A stretch of 64,000 nucleotides of DNA from Corynebacterium sp. 21KM1197 (GCF_033783015.1 NZ_CP123907.1:1302001-1366000), one strand, 5' to 3'. Shown: positions 28,377-38,951, counted from the stretch's first letter. The notes: a model not told the origin generated them from the sequence alone. Numbers and translations are program-made.

Positions 28377-28624
28377 TTTTTCCGCAGGCCCTTGTACACC
28401 CGCTCGCAGTCGGGGCACACCGGGGAGCCCGGCTTGGCTTGCTTGGTCACGGGGAAAGTCTCTCCGCACAGGGCCACCACCATGTTACCGCTCACGGCGG
28501 ATTCCACGATCTGGTTCTTCTTCACGTAGTGGAAGAACTTAGGGGTGTCATTATCGGTGGTGGTTTCTTCCCTGATCTCGGGGCGATCGATGGTCGTCGT
28601 GCTCGTACTCACCTCACCCATCAT
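28373..28624 (-). CDS. DUF3039 small protein
   Basis: 83 residues (82 if the second ATG is used). The conserved part reads KFFHYVKKNQIVESAVSGN, VVALCGETFPVTKQAKPGSPVCPDCERVY; the three cysteines (C-X22-C-X2-C) suggest a zinc site. Translationally coupled to the helicase downstream. Diverges from DUF3099, as Rv2708c/Rv2709 do in mycobacteria. Function unknown. Confidence 0.88.
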   Translation of the reverse strand: MMGEVSTSTTTIDRPEIREETTTDNDTPKFFHYVKKNQIVESAVSGNMVVALCGETFPVTKQAKPGSPVCPDCERVYKGLRKK

Positions 28625-28671
28625 GCCCCACTCGTGCCGGTGCGGGCCACATGTGCGGTTACCCTGGGAGC

Positions 28672-29127
28672 ATGGCTTCTCACGGTGCGGTTCCCGACCC
28701 CGGGACTATCGACGCCCCCGCCAGTCCCGCTCCCGCTTCCCGACGGCGTCGACAAGCACTACCGAGGGCGCTGGGGCGGCGTCGAGTAGCACTCATCACG
28801 GACGCCCACCGCACCCCGGAGCAGGATCTGCGCCACCGGGAGCGCCTGTATGGGATCATGCAGGGGGTGCGCCTGCCCCTCATTTTTCTCGCCCTGCTCG
28901 CTCTGGTGACCTGGGAGAATTGGTGGGTGGCCGGTGTACTCTTTTGTGTTTCCGTTCCCATGCCGTGGCTGGCCGTGGTGATCGCCAACGGGCGCGGCGA
29001 GCCCCGCGACCCGCGCGCCCAGCAGGTGTATAAGCCCGCGCTGGCGCGCCAGCAGCAGGCCGCAGCCCTGGAGGCCCGCACCACCCGGCCAGAATTGCCC
29101 TCCCCCGACCCCACAAAGGACGTTTAA
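28672..29127 (+). CDS. DUF3099 membrane protein
   Basis: 151 residues from the ATG at 28672. A basic, proline-rich N-terminus leads to the conserved VALITDAHRTPEQDLRHRERLYGIMQG segment, then two membrane helices (LPLIFLALLALVTW and WVAGVLFCVSVPMPWLAVVIA) and a hydrophilic Arg/Gln/Ala tail. Unknown function. The divergent spacer with DUF3039 is only 47 bases. Confidence 0.87.
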   Translation: MASHGAVPDPGTIDAPASPAPASRRRRQALPRALGRRRVALITDAHRTPEQDLRHRERLYGIMQGVRLPLIFLALLALVTWENWWVAGVLFCVSVPMPWLAVVIANGRGEPRDPRAQQVYKPALARQQQAAALEARTTRPELPSPDPTKDV

Positions 29128-29130
29128 TCC

Positions 29131-30699
29131 ATGCCGCTTTCCCGCCTCGCGGACGTCTCCGGCGCCCTGGTGGCGCTGCTGCGTCGCGCCCAGTTCACCG
29201 CCTCGGGCATCCGCCACCACCTCGGGGATTCCGCCACCGGTGCCCTCTATCGCGGCGAGCCCGCCGCCGTGCGCCGCGCCGCAACGGACGATTCCCCGCT
29301 CTCCTTCCTCATTCGCTTCTTCCTCCTCCACGATGAGGTGCCGTGGGCACGCTGCCGGGAGGTTCTGGGCGAGGAGGTGGCCCAGGGTTTGCTGCGCGCC
29401 TCGGCCCTCACCGTGAGTAATGACCGCGCGCGCATGCTCATCGACGTCCGCCCGCACGTTCTCTCCGGGCTGGATCAGTGGGTGTTCTCCGATACGGACG
29501 CCTCTGTGACTCAACACGTGCCCGGCCCCGATCACGTCCTGGGCGTGGGCTCGGCCAGCGTTTCCCTGCTCGATTCCGTGCCCGCCTCCCCGGTGAGCCG
29601 CGTGCTGGATCTGGGAACCGGCTCCGGGGTGCAGGCCCTGGGGCAGGTGCCGTGCGCGGAGCACCTCACGGTCACCGACGTCCACCCTCGCGCCCTGGAC
29701 TTCGCCCGCGCCACGTTCCGGGGCGCTGCTGCTTCTACGGCTGCGGGGCAAGCAGCGGGGGCGGCGTTCCCCGAGGTTGAGGTGCTTCAGGGCTCCTGGT
29801 TCGAGCCCGTGGCGGGCCGGCTTTTTGACCGAATCATCACCAATCCGCCCTTTGTGGTAGGCCCGCCCGCCGTGGGGCACGTGTACCGCGATTCCGGCCT
29901 GGCTCTCGACGCCGCCTCGCGCCTGGTGCTCTCCCAGGCCCCGCAGCACCTGCTCCCCGGCGGAACCGCGCATGCGGTGGCCGCCTGGGTACACCGCGAG
30001 GGGGAATCCTGGCAATCCCGGGTGGCCTCCTGGTTGCCCTCCCACGGCGTGCAGGCCTGGGTATTGCAGCGCGACGTGGCCGATCCCGCCCTCTACGTGG
30101 GCACCTGGCTGCGCGATGAATCCCTCGATCCCCGCTCCTCGGAGGCCGCCCGCCGCACCGAGGAATGGCTGGACTTCTTCGCCCGGGAGGGCGTGACCGG
30201 CGTGGGCTTTGGCTTCGTGGCGCTCCAACGCTTAGCCGATGAGGAGCCCACCGAGGTGGTGGCCGAGGAACTCCACCACGAGTTTCAGGATCCCCTGGGC
30301 CCGGAGGTGGAGGAATACTTTGTGCGCACCAACTGGCTGCGCTCCCTCCGGGGTACCGATGAGGTGCTCTCCTGCCGCTTTAGCCTGCGCCCCAGCGTGG
30401 CCCGCGAGCGGGTGAGCGTGGCCGATACCGCCACCGGCATGGGGTTTAGGCCCGCCGTGCAGCGGCTCAGCCGCATGGACGGGCCGCGCTTTAGCCACGA
30501 GGTAGACGAGCACATCGCGGCCATCGTCTCCGGATTGCACCCCGAGGGCTTGAGCCTGGGCGAGGTGGTACACCTGTACTGCGCCGCCCAGGATCTCGAC
30601 GCCGATAGCGTGCTGCCCGAGGTCAGCGCCGCCGTGGTGGACCTAGTGCGCCACGGACTGCTGCTGCCCGCCGATCTCGTGGAGGAGGAATCCCGATGA
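29131..30699 (+). CDS. HemK-like class I SAM-dependent methyltransferase
   Basis: 522 residues. An N-terminal helical domain (DUF7059 type, to ~residue 140) is followed by a Rossmann methyltransferase with motif [17 protein letters not shown] and motif [19 protein letters not shown] marks amino-methylating enzymes acting on glutamine, adenine or guanine. A C-terminal ~170-residue actinobacterial domain (DUF7782 type) includes FGFVALQRL and [11 protein letters not shown]. Likely a tRNA/rRNA or protein methyltransferase; target not known. Starts 3 bases after DUF3099 and overlaps dtd by ATGA. Confidence 0.85.
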   Translation: MPLSRLADVSGALVALLRRAQFTASGIRHHLGDSATGALYRGEPAAVRRAATDDSPLSFLIRFFLLHDEVPWARCREVLGEEVAQGLLRASALTVSNDRARMLIDVRPHVLSGLDQWVFSDTDASVTQHVPGPDHVLGVGSASVSLLDSVPASPVSRVLDLGTGSGVQALGQVPCAEHLTVTDVHPRALDFARATFRGAAASTAAGQAAGAAFPEVEVLQGSWFEPVAGRLFDRIITNPPFVVGPPAVGHVYRDSGLALDAASRLVLSQAPQHLLPGGTAHAVAAWVHREGESWQSRVASWLPSHGVQAWVLQRDVADPALYVGTWLRDESLDPRSSEAARRTEEWLDFFAREGVTGVGFGFVALQRLADEEPTEVVAEELHHEFQDPLGPEVEEYFVRTNWLRSLRGTDEVLSCRFSLRPSVARERVSVADTATGMGFRPAVQRLSRMDGPRFSHEVDEHIAAIVSGLHPEGLSLGEVVHLYCAAQDLDADSVLPEVSAAVVDLVRHGLLLPADLVEEESR

Positions 30700-31130
30700 A
30701 GGCCGTGCTCAGCCGAGTGACCCGAGCTCGGGTAACCGTAAACGGAACCACCGTGGGGGCTATCGACGGCCCCGGGGTGCTCGCGCTGATGGGCGCGCAC
30801 CGGGAGGATACCGCCGAGGACGCCGCCCTCATGGCGCGCAAGATCGCGGAGTTGCGGCTCCTCGATGGCGAGGTCAATGCGGTAGACGCGGGCGCGCCGG
30901 TGCTAGTGGTGAGCCAATTTACCTTGCAGGGGCGCACCGCCAAGGGGCGGCGGCCCTCCTGGGCCCAGGCTGCACCCGCCGACCTCGCCCAACCCCTCAT
31001 CGAGGCCGTGGTGGCCGCGCTGCGCGACCAGGGCCTCACCGTGGAGCAAGGGCAATTTGGGGCCATGATGCAGGTGGAATCCGTCAATGACGGCCCCTTT
31101 ACCCTCCTGGTGGACACCCGGGAAAAATAA
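30696..31130 (+). CDS. dtd: D-aminoacyl-tRNA deacylase
   Basis: 144 residues; hydrolyses D-aminoacyl-tRNAs to keep D-amino acids out of translation. Family motifs are intact: [17 protein letters not shown], the SQFT block ([19 protein letters not shown]) and the near C-terminal [18 protein letters not shown], the counterpart of the NXPXT chirality-checking motif. Start overlaps the preceding stop. Confidence 0.96.
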   Translation: MKAVLSRVTRARVTVNGTTVGAIDGPGVLALMGAHREDTAEDAALMARKIAELRLLDGEVNAVDAGAPVLVVSQFTLQGRTAKGRRPSWAQAAPADLAQPLIEAVVAALRDQGLTVEQGQFGAMMQVESVNDGPFTLLVDTREK

Positions 31131-31195
31131 GCGGGAACTAATGCGAGGGGCCGGGCGTTGTACTTGGCAGCATCGGTGAGAACGAGGAGGCTTTC

Positions 31196-32182
31196 ATGAC
31201 AGCGTCGGTGACCGAGTTTGACTCTGAGGAACAGGATCGCGGCAGCCGCCGTAATCAGACCAACGATAATCCCTCCGCAGACCTGGTCCGCGTGTACCTC
31301 AACGGCATCGGTAAGACTGCACTGCTCACCGCCGAGGACGAGGTGGAACTGGCCCAGCAGATCGAGGTGGGGCTCTATGCCGAGCACCTCCTGATCCACT
31401 CCGAGGAACCCCTCACCCGCGCCAAGAAGCGCGACCTCAAGGTCCTGGCCCGCGAGGGGAAAAAGGCCCGCAGCCACCTGCTGGAGGCCAACCTGCGCCT
31501 GGTGGTCTCCCTCGCCAAGCGCTACACCGGGCGCGGCATGCCGCTGCTGGACCTCATCCAGGAGGGTAACCTCGGCCTGATCCGCGCCATGGAGAAATTC
31601 GATTACTCTAAGGGCTTTAAGTTCTCCACGTATGCCACCTGGTGGATCCGCCAGGCCATCACCCGCGGCATGGCCGATCAATCCCGCACCATTCGCCTCC
31701 CCGTGCACCTGGTGGAGCAGGTCAATAAGCTCTCCCGCATCAAGCGCGAGCTGTACCAGCACCTGGGGCGTGAGGCCACCAACGAGGAACTAGCCGAGGA
31801 ATCCGGCATCGACGAGTCCAAGATCGAAATGCTGCTGCGCCAGTCCCGCGACCCGGTGAGCCTGGACATGCCCGTGGGTGCGGACGAGGAGGCCCCCCTG
31901 GGCGACTTCATCGAGGACGCCGAGGCTGCCGACGCCGAGAGCGCCGTGGTGGCCTCCCTGCGCCACTCCGATATTCGCTCCGTGCTCTCTACCCTGGAGG
32001 AGCGCGAGCAGGACGTGATCCGGCTGCGCTATGGGCTTGACGACGGCGTGCCGCGCACCCTCGATCAGATCGGCCGTCGCTTTGGGCTTTCCCGGGAGCG
32101 GGTGCGCCAGATCGAGCGCGAGGTCATGAGCAAGCTGCGCGACGGCGAGCGCGCCGACCGGCTCCGCGATTACGCCCAGTAA
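31196..32182 (+). CDS. sigB: Principal-like (group 2) sigma factor
   Basis: 328 residues. It has the full sigma-70 core ([55 protein letters not shown]; region 4 [25 protein letters not shown]) but only a ~30-residue acidic N-terminus, unlike SigA in the same window. In Corynebacterium SigB serves stationary phase and general stress. GAGGAGG ribosome site. It is followed by a hairpin and dtxR, the classical corynebacterial order. Confidence 0.96.
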   Translation: MTASVTEFDSEEQDRGSRRNQTNDNPSADLVRVYLNGIGKTALLTAEDEVELAQQIEVGLYAEHLLIHSEEPLTRAKKRDLKVLAREGKKARSHLLEANLRLVVSLAKRYTGRGMPLLDLIQEGNLGLIRAMEKFDYSKGFKFSTYATWWIRQAITRGMADQSRTIRLPVHLVEQVNKLSRIKRELYQHLGREATNEELAEESGIDESKIEMLLRQSRDPVSLDMPVGADEEAPLGDFIEDAEAADAESAVVASLRHSDIRSVLSTLEEREQDVIRLRYGLDDGVPRTLDQIGRRFGLSRERVRQIEREVMSKLRDGERADRLRDYAQ

Positions 32183-32192
32183 GGTTTTTCTT

Positions 32193-32265
32193 CTCCCGGC
32201 CCTGGCTGGCTTCGGTTGGTCTTGGACTCCCCTTGACCGGCCTCATGGCGGCAAGGGGCCGGGAG
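32193..32265 (+). terminator. Inverted repeat between sigB and dtxR
   Basis: CTCCCGGCCC (32193-32202) pairs with GGGCCGGGAG (32256-32265) around a 53-base loop. There is no T-run, so it may weakly terminate sigB or only shape a shared transcript. Just after it, GTGATGGTCAC and TATTGT (near 32272) could form the dtxR promoter region. Confidence 0.45.
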
Positions 32266-32323
32266 TGCGGGTATTGTGATGGTCACTTCCTTAGCGCGAA
32301 AGAACACAACAAAGAGGTAAACA

Positions 32324-33010
32324 GTGAAGGATCTCGTCGATACCACCGAGATGTATCTGCGCACCATTTACGAGCTTGAAGAAGAGGGCATTGTGCCCCT
32401 GCGCGCCCGTATCGTGGAGCGCCTGGAGCAATCCGGCCCCACGGTGAGCCAGACGGTAGCCCGCATGGAACGCGATGGTCTGCTGCACGTGCGCCAAGAT
32501 CGCAGCCTGCAACTGACCGAGGAAGGCCGCGAACGCGCCACCGCCGTTATGCGCAAGCACCGCCTCGCGGAACGCCTGCTCACCGACATTCTCCACCTTG
32601 ATTTAGAGCAGGTACACGATGAGGCCTGCCGCTGGGAACACGTGATGAGCGATGAGGTGGAGCGCCGCGTGGTGGACGTTCTGGGCGATGCCGCCTACTC
32701 CCCCTTTGGCAATCCCATCCCGGGTCTCAAGGACCTCGGCATCGACCGGGAATCCGCCAGCGAGCGCGGCGTGCGCCCCGTGGATCTTCCCGAAGGCCAG
32801 GACATTCCGGCGCTGCTGCTCCAGGTCAATGAGATCGTGCAGATGGAGACCCGCCTGCTGCGGGCCTTTGCCGACGCCAACATTAGCGTGGGGTCCGAGG
32901 TCATGGTGCGCAATGAGAGCGGACTGGTGACCATCTCCAAGGACGGCAAGACCATCGAACTTGCCGATGACCTGGGCCACGCCGTGCGCGTGGAGCCCGT
33001 GGAGGGATAA
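32324..33010 (+). CDS. dtxR: Iron-dependent transcriptional repressor DtxR
   Basis: 228 residues from a GTG. Very close to the C. diphtheriae diphtheria-toxin repressor: winged-helix domain with [20 protein letters not shown], dimerisation/metal domain carrying the primary metal ligands M10, C102, E105 and H106 and ancillary ligands H79, E83 and H98, all at the canonical positions, and a C-terminal SH3-like domain. Represses iron uptake and related genes when Fe(II) is plentiful. galE follows 4 bases later and is probably co-transcribed. Confidence 0.98.
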   Translation: MKDLVDTTEMYLRTIYELEEEGIVPLRARIVERLEQSGPTVSQTVARMERDGLLHVRQDRSLQLTEEGRERATAVMRKHRLAERLLTDILHLDLEQVHDEACRWEHVMSDEVERRVVDVLGDAAYSPFGNPIPGLKDLGIDRESASERGVRPVDLPEGQDIPALLLQVNEIVQMETRLLRAFADANISVGSEVMVRNESGLVTISKDGKTIELADDLGHAVRVEPVEG

Positions 33011-33014
33011 TTCC

Positions 33015-33974
33015 ATGAAGTTGCTGGTGACCGGCGGTGCCGGATACGTGGGCAGCGTGTGTTCCCAGGTACTCATCGAGTCCGGCCATGACGTGACCAT
33101 CGTGGATGACTTTTCCACCGGCAACCGTGACGCGGTTCCCCACGGCGCGCGCCTGGTGGAAGGCCGGGTGGACGAGGTTGTCGATGCCGTGCTCTCCGAG
33201 GGAGGCTTTGAGGGCGTGCTGCACTTTGCCGCCCGCTCCCTGGTGGGCGAATCCATGGAAGAGCCCGATGAGTACTGGCGCGATAACATGGGCACCTCGC
33301 TGAACCTGCTGGAGGCCATGCGCCGACACCAGGTGAACAACCTCGTCTTTTCCTCCACCGCCGCCACCTATGGCGAGCCGAATACCGTGCCGATCACAGA
33401 GGACTTCCCCACCGCGCCCACCAACACGTATGGGGCCACCAAACTCGCCATTGATTACGCCATCACCTCCTACGCGCAGGCATATGGTCTAGCCGCCACG
33501 AGCCTGCGGTACTTCAACGTGGCCGGCGCCTACGGGGGTTTGGGCGAACACCGAGAGATAGAAACGCACCTCATTCCGCTTGTATTGCAGGTGGCCCTGG
33601 GTCAGCGCGATAAAATCCTCATCTTCGGTGAGGATTGGCCCACCGCGGACGGCACGGCGGTGCGCGATTACATTCACATCCGCGACCTCGCCCAGGCCCA
33701 CGTGCTGGCCCTGGAATCCAACCACCCCGGGACCCACCGCATCTATAACCTCGGTTCTGGTGCCGGGAACTCCGTGCGCGAGGTCATCGAGGCCTGCCGG
33801 GAGGTCACCGGCCACCCGATCCCCGCGGAACTCGCACCCCGGCGCGCGGGCGATCCCGCCGTACTCATCGCCTCCTCCGAGCGGATCATGGCGGAATTAG
33901 GGTGGCGGCCCGAGCGCACCGATATTCGCACCATCGTCTCCGACGCCTGGGAGTACACCCGGAACCGGGATTAG
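33015..33974 (+). CDS. galE: UDP-glucose 4-epimerase
   Basis: 319 residues of the extended short-chain dehydrogenase type. NAD site TGGAGYVGS, catalytic serine region [15 protein letters not shown] as YGATK, and the substrate loop [10 protein letters not shown] are present. Supplies UDP-galactose for the galactan of the arabinogalactan wall. Placed after dtxR as in other corynebacteria. The convergent DUF4192 gene ends 32 bases away. Confidence 0.96.
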   Translation: MKLLVTGGAGYVGSVCSQVLIESGHDVTIVDDFSTGNRDAVPHGARLVEGRVDEVVDAVLSEGGFEGVLHFAARSLVGESMEEPDEYWRDNMGTSLNLLEAMRRHQVNNLVFSSTAATYGEPNTVPITEDFPTAPTNTYGATKLAIDYAITSYAQAYGLAATSLRYFNVAGAYGGLGEHREIETHLIPLVLQVALGQRDKILIFGEDWPTADGTAVRDYIHIRDLAQAHVLALESNHPGTHRIYNLGSGAGNSVREVIEACREVTGHPIPAELAPRRAGDPAVLIASSERIMAELGWRPERTDIRTIVSDAWEYTRNRD

Positions 33975-34006
33975 ATTCCCGCCCTTGGACCGGGCGCGCT
34001 CATGCT

Positions 34007-35098
34007 TCACCCGGAATCGGTGGAGCCGGGAATATTGCTCCTCCCGCTTGCCTCGCTTGATTCCCGCACCGCACACAGCATGGCCTCTGTTCCGCGCTGG
34101 CTGCATACCGCGTGGAGGAGCCTGCCGAGCGTGTGCCCCGGTGCCTCCTCCACCGCCGTGTGGAGCGCAAGCGCTGCCCGCCACGGCCGCCCGCAGGCAG
34201 CGGCCGCCACAGCGTGGAGGCACAGCGCGTTGGCCCGGGCTTCTCCCCTGGTGTGGTGTACGACGCGGCGTAACGTGCAGTATGCCTGCTCCGGGTGCTC
34301 CAGCACCGGGGGTATGAGGAGATCACGCAGCATGTGGTGGCTCAGCAAGATGGCCAGGTGAGTGGTATCCCCGTTGCCTCGCAACAGGTCCTCCGCCTCG
34401 GCCTCTACCTCCTTCCGCAAACCCGGTGTGTGCCGCATCGTGTGTACCAGACGATATGCATCCTGGTGATCCACGAACCAGGGCTTACCCCGCACCTGAA
34501 AGTGCGCGCAGGCCTCCGCCCTGGTGAGTTCCGGCAACTCCCCACATTCCACCAGAGCCTGCATGGCGGGGGTCTGCGATACCGCCGGAATCACGCCGCC
34601 GGGCCACCGGCCATGCTCCTCCTCCCACAGGCACCCATAACGCTCCCCGGTGACGATCCTCTCGCACCACCATCCGCCCCATAGGCGCAGGGCGGGGTGT
34701 TGTACTTCTTCTCGCAGGGAACGCACCGCCGAGTCGGAGGGTACGGCGCCGATGAGAAAGACCATCACCGAGGTACTCCCCGCACCCGCGACGGTATCCA
34801 GGCCCTCCGCTAGGGCTTCTGGCGGCAACGGATAATCGGCTCGCAGCACCGGGCCCATGTGGTAGGTATTGCCCCGGTGCCGATCCAACCCCACGAGGAC
34901 CAGGGAGTCCTGGGGATAAAACCCCAAAACCGCCGGAACATTGGCCAGAAGATAACCGGGCACGTTACCCGTGTGCCTTCCCCGGAGATGCTGTGGCTGC
35001 TCCGATTTCTCTGCCTGCTCTGAGGCGTGTGTGGGCCGCCCGGTGCTATGCCGCTGCGGGGGATGATCGTATTCGCGTGGAGTCATGCCCCTGAGCAT
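34007..35098 (-). CDS. DUF4192 family protein
   Basis: 363 residues (359 if the ATG at 35086 is used). After a hydrophilic His/Gln-rich N-terminus the domain opens as NVPGYLLANVPAVLGFYPQDSLVLVGLDR, typical of DUF4192, with later conserved GKPWFVDHQDAYRLVHTM and LAILLSHHMLRDLLIPP blocks. Actinobacterial protein without known function. The 270-base divergent spacer to the PAC2 gene contains a possible plus-strand -10 box (TAGACT near 35210) and small inverted repeats. Confidence 0.85.
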   Translation of the reverse strand: MLRGMTPREYDHPPQRHSTGRPTHASEQAEKSEQPQHLRGRHTGNVPGYLLANVPAVLGFYPQDSLVLVGLDRHRGNTYHMGPVLRADYPLPPEALAEGLDTVAGAGSTSVMVFLIGAVPSDSAVRSLREEVQHPALRLWGGWWCERIVTGERYGCLWEEEHGRWPGGVIPAVSQTPAMQALVECGELPELTRAEACAHFQVRGKPWFVDHQDAYRLVHTMRHTPGLRKEVEAEAEDLLRGNGDTTHLAILLSHHMLRDLLIPPVLEHPEQAYCTLRRVVHHTRGEARANALCLHAVAAAACGRPWRAALALHTAVEEAPGHTLGRLLHAVCSQRGTEAMLCAVRESSEASGRSNIPGSTDSG

Positions 35099-35368
35099 CC
35101 CCGCAACGGGCTCTCCCGCTCATCTGCTTGCGGAGCGCCCTGTGCATAACCGGGGTTTTCCACACCATCGCGTTCGGCGCGTAGCGCTGATTCCGGGGAA
35201 AAGGTTGGCTAGACTGGCTGGACACTACCGCGAGGCTCCTGCGGTATGGCCCCATCGCAAAGGGGTGGTACCGCACCACGGCGCAATCGGAAGCATACGG
35301 TCTATCCGGGAATGAATCCACGGGGTGCTTCGTTGCACGAGGTAGACCAACGACCAAGGAGGACGATC

Positions 35369-36298
35369 ATGCCGGAAGAGCACCGTCACATGTACGAGTT
35401 AGAGTACCCATCGCCAGAAGTTTCCTCGGACGGGGCTTCCGGCCCCACCCTTATCGTCGCTCTCCAGGGTTATGCGGATGCGGGGCAAGCCGTGAGTGCC
35501 AGCGCGGATCACCTGTTGGCGGCATTAGAAAATCGCCTCGTGGCCTCCTTTAACACCGATGAATTAATTGATTACCGCTCCCGCCGCCCCACGGTCACCA
35601 TGGAAAACCATGAGGTCACCAAGGTGGAAAAACTATCCCTGGAAATGCGCGTGCTGCGCGATATTCAAGGCCAACATTTTCTGCTGCTCTCCGGCCCCGA
35701 GCCGGACTTACGCTGGGATTCCTTTACCCAGGCCGTGGCGGACCTGGTGCGCAAGTACAACGTCAGCCAGGTGATCTGCCTGTACTCCGCGCCCATGACG
35801 GTTCCGCACACCCGCCCTCTGGTGGTGTCCGCTCACGGCAATAGCCCCGAACTCATGCAGGATCTTTTCCGCTTCGATGGCTCCGTGATGCTGCCGGGTT
35901 CCGCGGCGCTGCAATTAGAGTCCGTTTTGGGTAAGCAGCGCACGGCGGTAGCCGGATTTACCGCGCATGTGCCGCATTACGTGTCCTCCTCGCCCTACCC
36001 GGAGGCCACCTTAAAGCTGCTGCGTTCCGTGGGGCATAACGCCAACCTTGAATTACCGCTGCAAACGCTGGAGCGAGATTGGGAGCGCGTGGCTCAGCAA
36101 TTAACCGAACAGATGGAGGATTCCTCCGAGATTCAGCACGTGGTGGGTGCCCTGGAGCAGCAGTATGACGAGGAGGTAGAGCAATACCGCGCTCGGCACC
36201 CCAAGGCCGCGTTACCCGGCGAGGAGGATCTACCCAGCGGCGAGGAGATCGGCCAGGAATTTGAGCGCTTCCTGGCTGACCTCGACGAGGAGGAATAG
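35369..36298 (+). CDS. PAC2-family protein
   Basis: 309 residues from the ATG at 35369 behind AAGGAGG. The PAC2 fold, shared with proteasome assembly chaperone 2 and archaeal relatives, shows LIVALQGYADAGQAVS, DELIDYRSRRP, FLLLSGPEPDLRW and GFTAHVPHYVSSSPYPEA. The C-terminus is acidic. In mycobacteria the relative is Rv2714. Corynebacteria lack a 20S proteasome, so a chaperone role for it is unlikely; function unknown. Confidence 0.88.
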   Translation: MPEEHRHMYELEYPSPEVSSDGASGPTLIVALQGYADAGQAVSASADHLLAALENRLVASFNTDELIDYRSRRPTVTMENHEVTKVEKLSLEMRVLRDIQGQHFLLLSGPEPDLRWDSFTQAVADLVRKYNVSQVICLYSAPMTVPHTRPLVVSAHGNSPELMQDLFRFDGSVMLPGSAALQLESVLGKQRTAVAGFTAHVPHYVSSSPYPEATLKLLRSVGHNANLELPLQTLERDWERVAQQLTEQMEDSSEIQHVVGALEQQYDEEVEQYRARHPKAALPGEEDLPSGEEIGQEFERFLADLDEEE

Positions 36299-36337
36299 CC
36301 CCGACCCCGCTGGGGTTGGTCTACTAGGGTGGGGTGA

Positions 36338-38857
36338 ATGAACCTCTCCCAGATGTTGCCCGACCTCAGCGAGGTACCGGAATCGCTCTTTGATGAGTCG
36401 ATTTTTGATTCCTTCCTGGCTTGGACCCGCGAGCGCGGCATAAGTCTCTACCCCGCCCAGGAAGAGGCGGCCCTGGGGATCCTGGCCGGGGATAACGTCA
36501 TTCTGGCCACCCCCACGGGATCGGGAAAGTCCATGGTGGCCATCGCGGCGCATTTTATCGCGATGGCGCGCGGGCAGCGGAGTTTTTATACCGCCCCCAT
36601 CAAGGCCCTGGTGAGCGAGAAGTTCTTTGCCCTCTGCGAGATATTCGGCCCGGATAACGTGGGCATGATGACGGGCGACGCCACCGTGAACGGCAACGCC
36701 CCCATTATTTGTGCCACCGCGGAGATCGTGGCCAATATCGCGCTGCGCGACGGTGCTCGGGCGCGCATGAACCAGGTGATTATGGATGAGTTCCATTACT
36801 ATTCCGATCCCGAGCGCGGCTGGGCCTGGCAGGTGCCCCTGCTGGAATTACCGCAGACCCAATTCCTCCTGATGTCCGCCACCCTGGGGGATACGGAGTT
36901 TCTGCAACGGGACCTCAGCGAACGCACCGGGCGCACCACCTCCCTGGTGGCCGGGGCCACCAGGCCCGTCCCCCTGGATTTCTCCTACGTTTATACCCCG
37001 GTGCACGAGACCATCGAGGAACTCCTTTCCCAGGGGAAGTCCCCCATTTACGTGGTGCACTTTACCCAGCGCGAGGCCGCCGAGCGCGCCCAGGCCCTTA
37101 CCTCCCTAGCGATGGTCACCCCGGAGGATAAAGAGGCCATCGCCGCAGAGATCGGGGCTTTCCGCTTCAGCACGGCTTTTGGCACCCAACTCTCCCGCCT
37201 CCTGCGCAAGGGCATCGGCGTGCACCACGCCGGAATGTTGCCCAAGTATCGGCGCTTGGTGGAAAGGCTCGCGCAAAAGGGATTGCTCAAGGTAATTTGC
37301 GGCACCGATACCCTAGGGGTGGGGATTAACGTGCCCATTCGCACCGTGGTCATGACGGGCCTGGCCAAGTTTGATGGCACCAGGCAGCGCATTATGAAGT
37401 CCCGCGAGTTTCACCAGATTGCGGGCCGCGCGGGACGCGCGGGCTTTGACACGGAGGGCACCGTGGTGGTGGAGGCTCCCGAGCACGAGATTGAAAACTG
37501 GCGCCTGCGCCAGCGCGCGGGCAGCGATCCGAAGAAACTCAAGAAGTTGCGCAAAAAGCACGCCCGCGATGGGGAGGTGAGTTGGAGCGAACGCACCTTT
37601 GAGAAATTGACGCAGGCTGAGCCGGAGCACATGGCCTCCCAATTTAAGGTTTCTAATTCCATGGTGATCAACCTGGTATCGCGCCCGGGAAATACCTACG
37701 AGCACTTTGAGCACCTGCTGCGCACCAATCACGATCCCCGCGCCAAGCAGAATAAGGATATTCTCACCACCGTGGAATTGGGCCGTGGCTTATTGCGCGC
37801 CGGGATCGTGGAAAAGCATGAGGAGGGCTACCGCCTCACCCAGGAGATGCAGCGGGACTTCGCCCTTAACCAGCCGCTTTCCCCCTTTGCTCTGGCCGCG
37901 CTCACGCTGCTGGACCCGGAATCGGAGAGTTATACCCTGGACGTGATTAGCACCTTTGAGGCCATTTTGGACGATCCCCGCCCCATTCTGGTAGCCCAGC
38001 AAAAGGCCGCGCGGGGGGATCGCATTGCGGAGCTTAAGGCCGATGGTGTGGATTACACCGAACGCATGGCGATCATCGAGGAAATCACCTGGCCCATGCC
38101 CCTGAGCGAAGAATTGGAGGACGCCTTTGAGACCTTCTCCCAGGGCGCTCCCTGGGCGCGCGAGTTTCGGTTGAGCCCCAAATCCGTGTTGCGCGACATG
38201 ATCGAACACGCCATGACCTTCTCCGACCTGGTGGCCACCTATTCCCTCGCCCGCTCCGAGGGCGTGGTGCTGCGGTATCTCACCGATGCCTGGCGCACGC
38301 TTCAGCACTCTATTCCCGCGGAATATCGCACGGAGGAATTAGAGGACATCATCGTGTGGCTGGGCGAATTAATTAGGCAGGTGGATTCCTCCCTCGTGGA
38401 CGAATGGGCACACATGGCCGATCCCGATGCCCCCATTTCTCAGGCCGTGGTGGAACAGGAATTGGCCTTTGGGGTGGAGGATCCCACGGCGCTCACCGCC
38501 AACCGCCGGGCCTTTACCATCATGGTGCGCAATGCCATGTTCCGCCTGGTGGAACTCTTTGCCTGGGAAAAGGAGGATCGCCTGGCGGAATTGACCGATT
38601 ACATCGAGGACGCACCGGACTTCCCCGCCGCCATGGACGAATACTTCGACCAGTATTCCGACCTCGATACCGGCCCCCAGGCGCGCGGCCCGGAGTATTT
38701 CCGGCTGGACACCACGGGGCGCGCCTGGCGGGTGCGGCAGATCTTCAAGGACCCGGAGGGGGATAACTCCTTTGCCTATGAGGCCGTGGTGGACCTGGAC
38801 GCCTCCGATGAAGCCGGGGAGGTGCGCTTCTCCTCGCTGCGGATCGACGCGCACTGA
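36338..38857 (+). CDS. SKI2-like DEAD/DEAH helicase with DUF3516 domain
   Basis: 839 residues. Helicase core: motif I TPTGSGKSMVA, Ia APIKALVSEK, II DEFH (MDEFHYYSD), III SATLGD, V TDTLGVGINVP, and VI HQIAGRAGRAGFD, the pattern of Mtr4/SKI2 RNA helicases. A Lys-rich linker (KKLKKLRKKHARD) leads to a large C-terminal DUF3516 domain seen mainly in Actinomycetota. Probably acts in RNA unwinding or decay. Follows the PAC2 gene by 39 bases, likely one operon. Confidence 0.93.
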   Translation: MNLSQMLPDLSEVPESLFDESIFDSFLAWTRERGISLYPAQEEAALGILAGDNVILATPTGSGKSMVAIAAHFIAMARGQRSFYTAPIKALVSEKFFALCEIFGPDNVGMMTGDATVNGNAPIICATAEIVANIALRDGARARMNQVIMDEFHYYSDPERGWAWQVPLLELPQTQFLLMSATLGDTEFLQRDLSERTGRTTSLVAGATRPVPLDFSYVYTPVHETIEELLSQGKSPIYVVHFTQREAAERAQALTSLAMVTPEDKEAIAAEIGAFRFSTAFGTQLSRLLRKGIGVHHAGMLPKYRRLVERLAQKGLLKVICGTDTLGVGINVPIRTVVMTGLAKFDGTRQRIMKSREFHQIAGRAGRAGFDTEGTVVVEAPEHEIENWRLRQRAGSDPKKLKKLRKKHARDGEVSWSERTFEKLTQAEPEHMASQFKVSNSMVINLVSRPGNTYEHFEHLLRTNHDPRAKQNKDILTTVELGRGLLRAGIVEKHEEGYRLTQEMQRDFALNQPLSPFALAALTLLDPESESYTLDVISTFEAILDDPRPILVAQQKAARGDRIAELKADGVDYTERMAIIEEITWPMPLSEELEDAFETFSQGAPWAREFRLSPKSVLRDMIEHAMTFSDLVATYSLARSEGVVLRYLTDAWRTLQHSIPAEYRTEELEDIIVWLGELIRQVDSSLVDEWAHMADPDAPISQAVVEQELAFGVEDPTALTANRRAFTIMVRNAMFRLVELFAWEKEDRLAELTDYIEDAPDFPAAMDEYFDQYSDLDTGPQARGPEYFRLDTTGRAWRVRQIFKDPEGDNSFAYEAVVDLDASDEAGEVRFSSLRIDAH

Positions 38858-38909
38858 GCGCTCTCCCGGGTCCGTTCGGGGCGTCGATAAGCAAAACAAG
38901 GAGTTATTA

Positions 38910-38942
38910 ATGGCTCCCCGCCGGTGTCATAGGTTAAGGTGA
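38910..38942 (+). CDS. Possible 10-residue leader peptide upstream of oxyR
   Basis: AAGGAG, seven bases, then ATG opens MAPRRCHRLR, ending TGA 6 bases before the oxyR ATG. The ribosome site is stronger than that of oxyR itself, and the last codons (AGG TTA AGG) are rare in this genome and contain the oxyR ribosome site. It may couple or attenuate oxyR translation, or be a chance frame. Confidence 0.35.
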   Translation: MAPRRCHRLR

Positions 38943-38951
38943 TGGACTATG
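38928..38951. promoter_or_regulatory. Candidate OxyR autoregulatory site
   Basis: CATAG (38928-38932) and CTATG (38947-38951) form an inverted repeat spanning the oxyR start codon. ATAG/CTAT arms are typical of OxyR-binding sites in other bacteria. Placement over the start would suit autorepression; this is inference. Confidence 0.35.

Noticed and set aside
38929..38947. DtxR iron box upstream of oxyR
   Set aside because: Only the left half (ATAGGTTA) resembles the box; the right half does not match.
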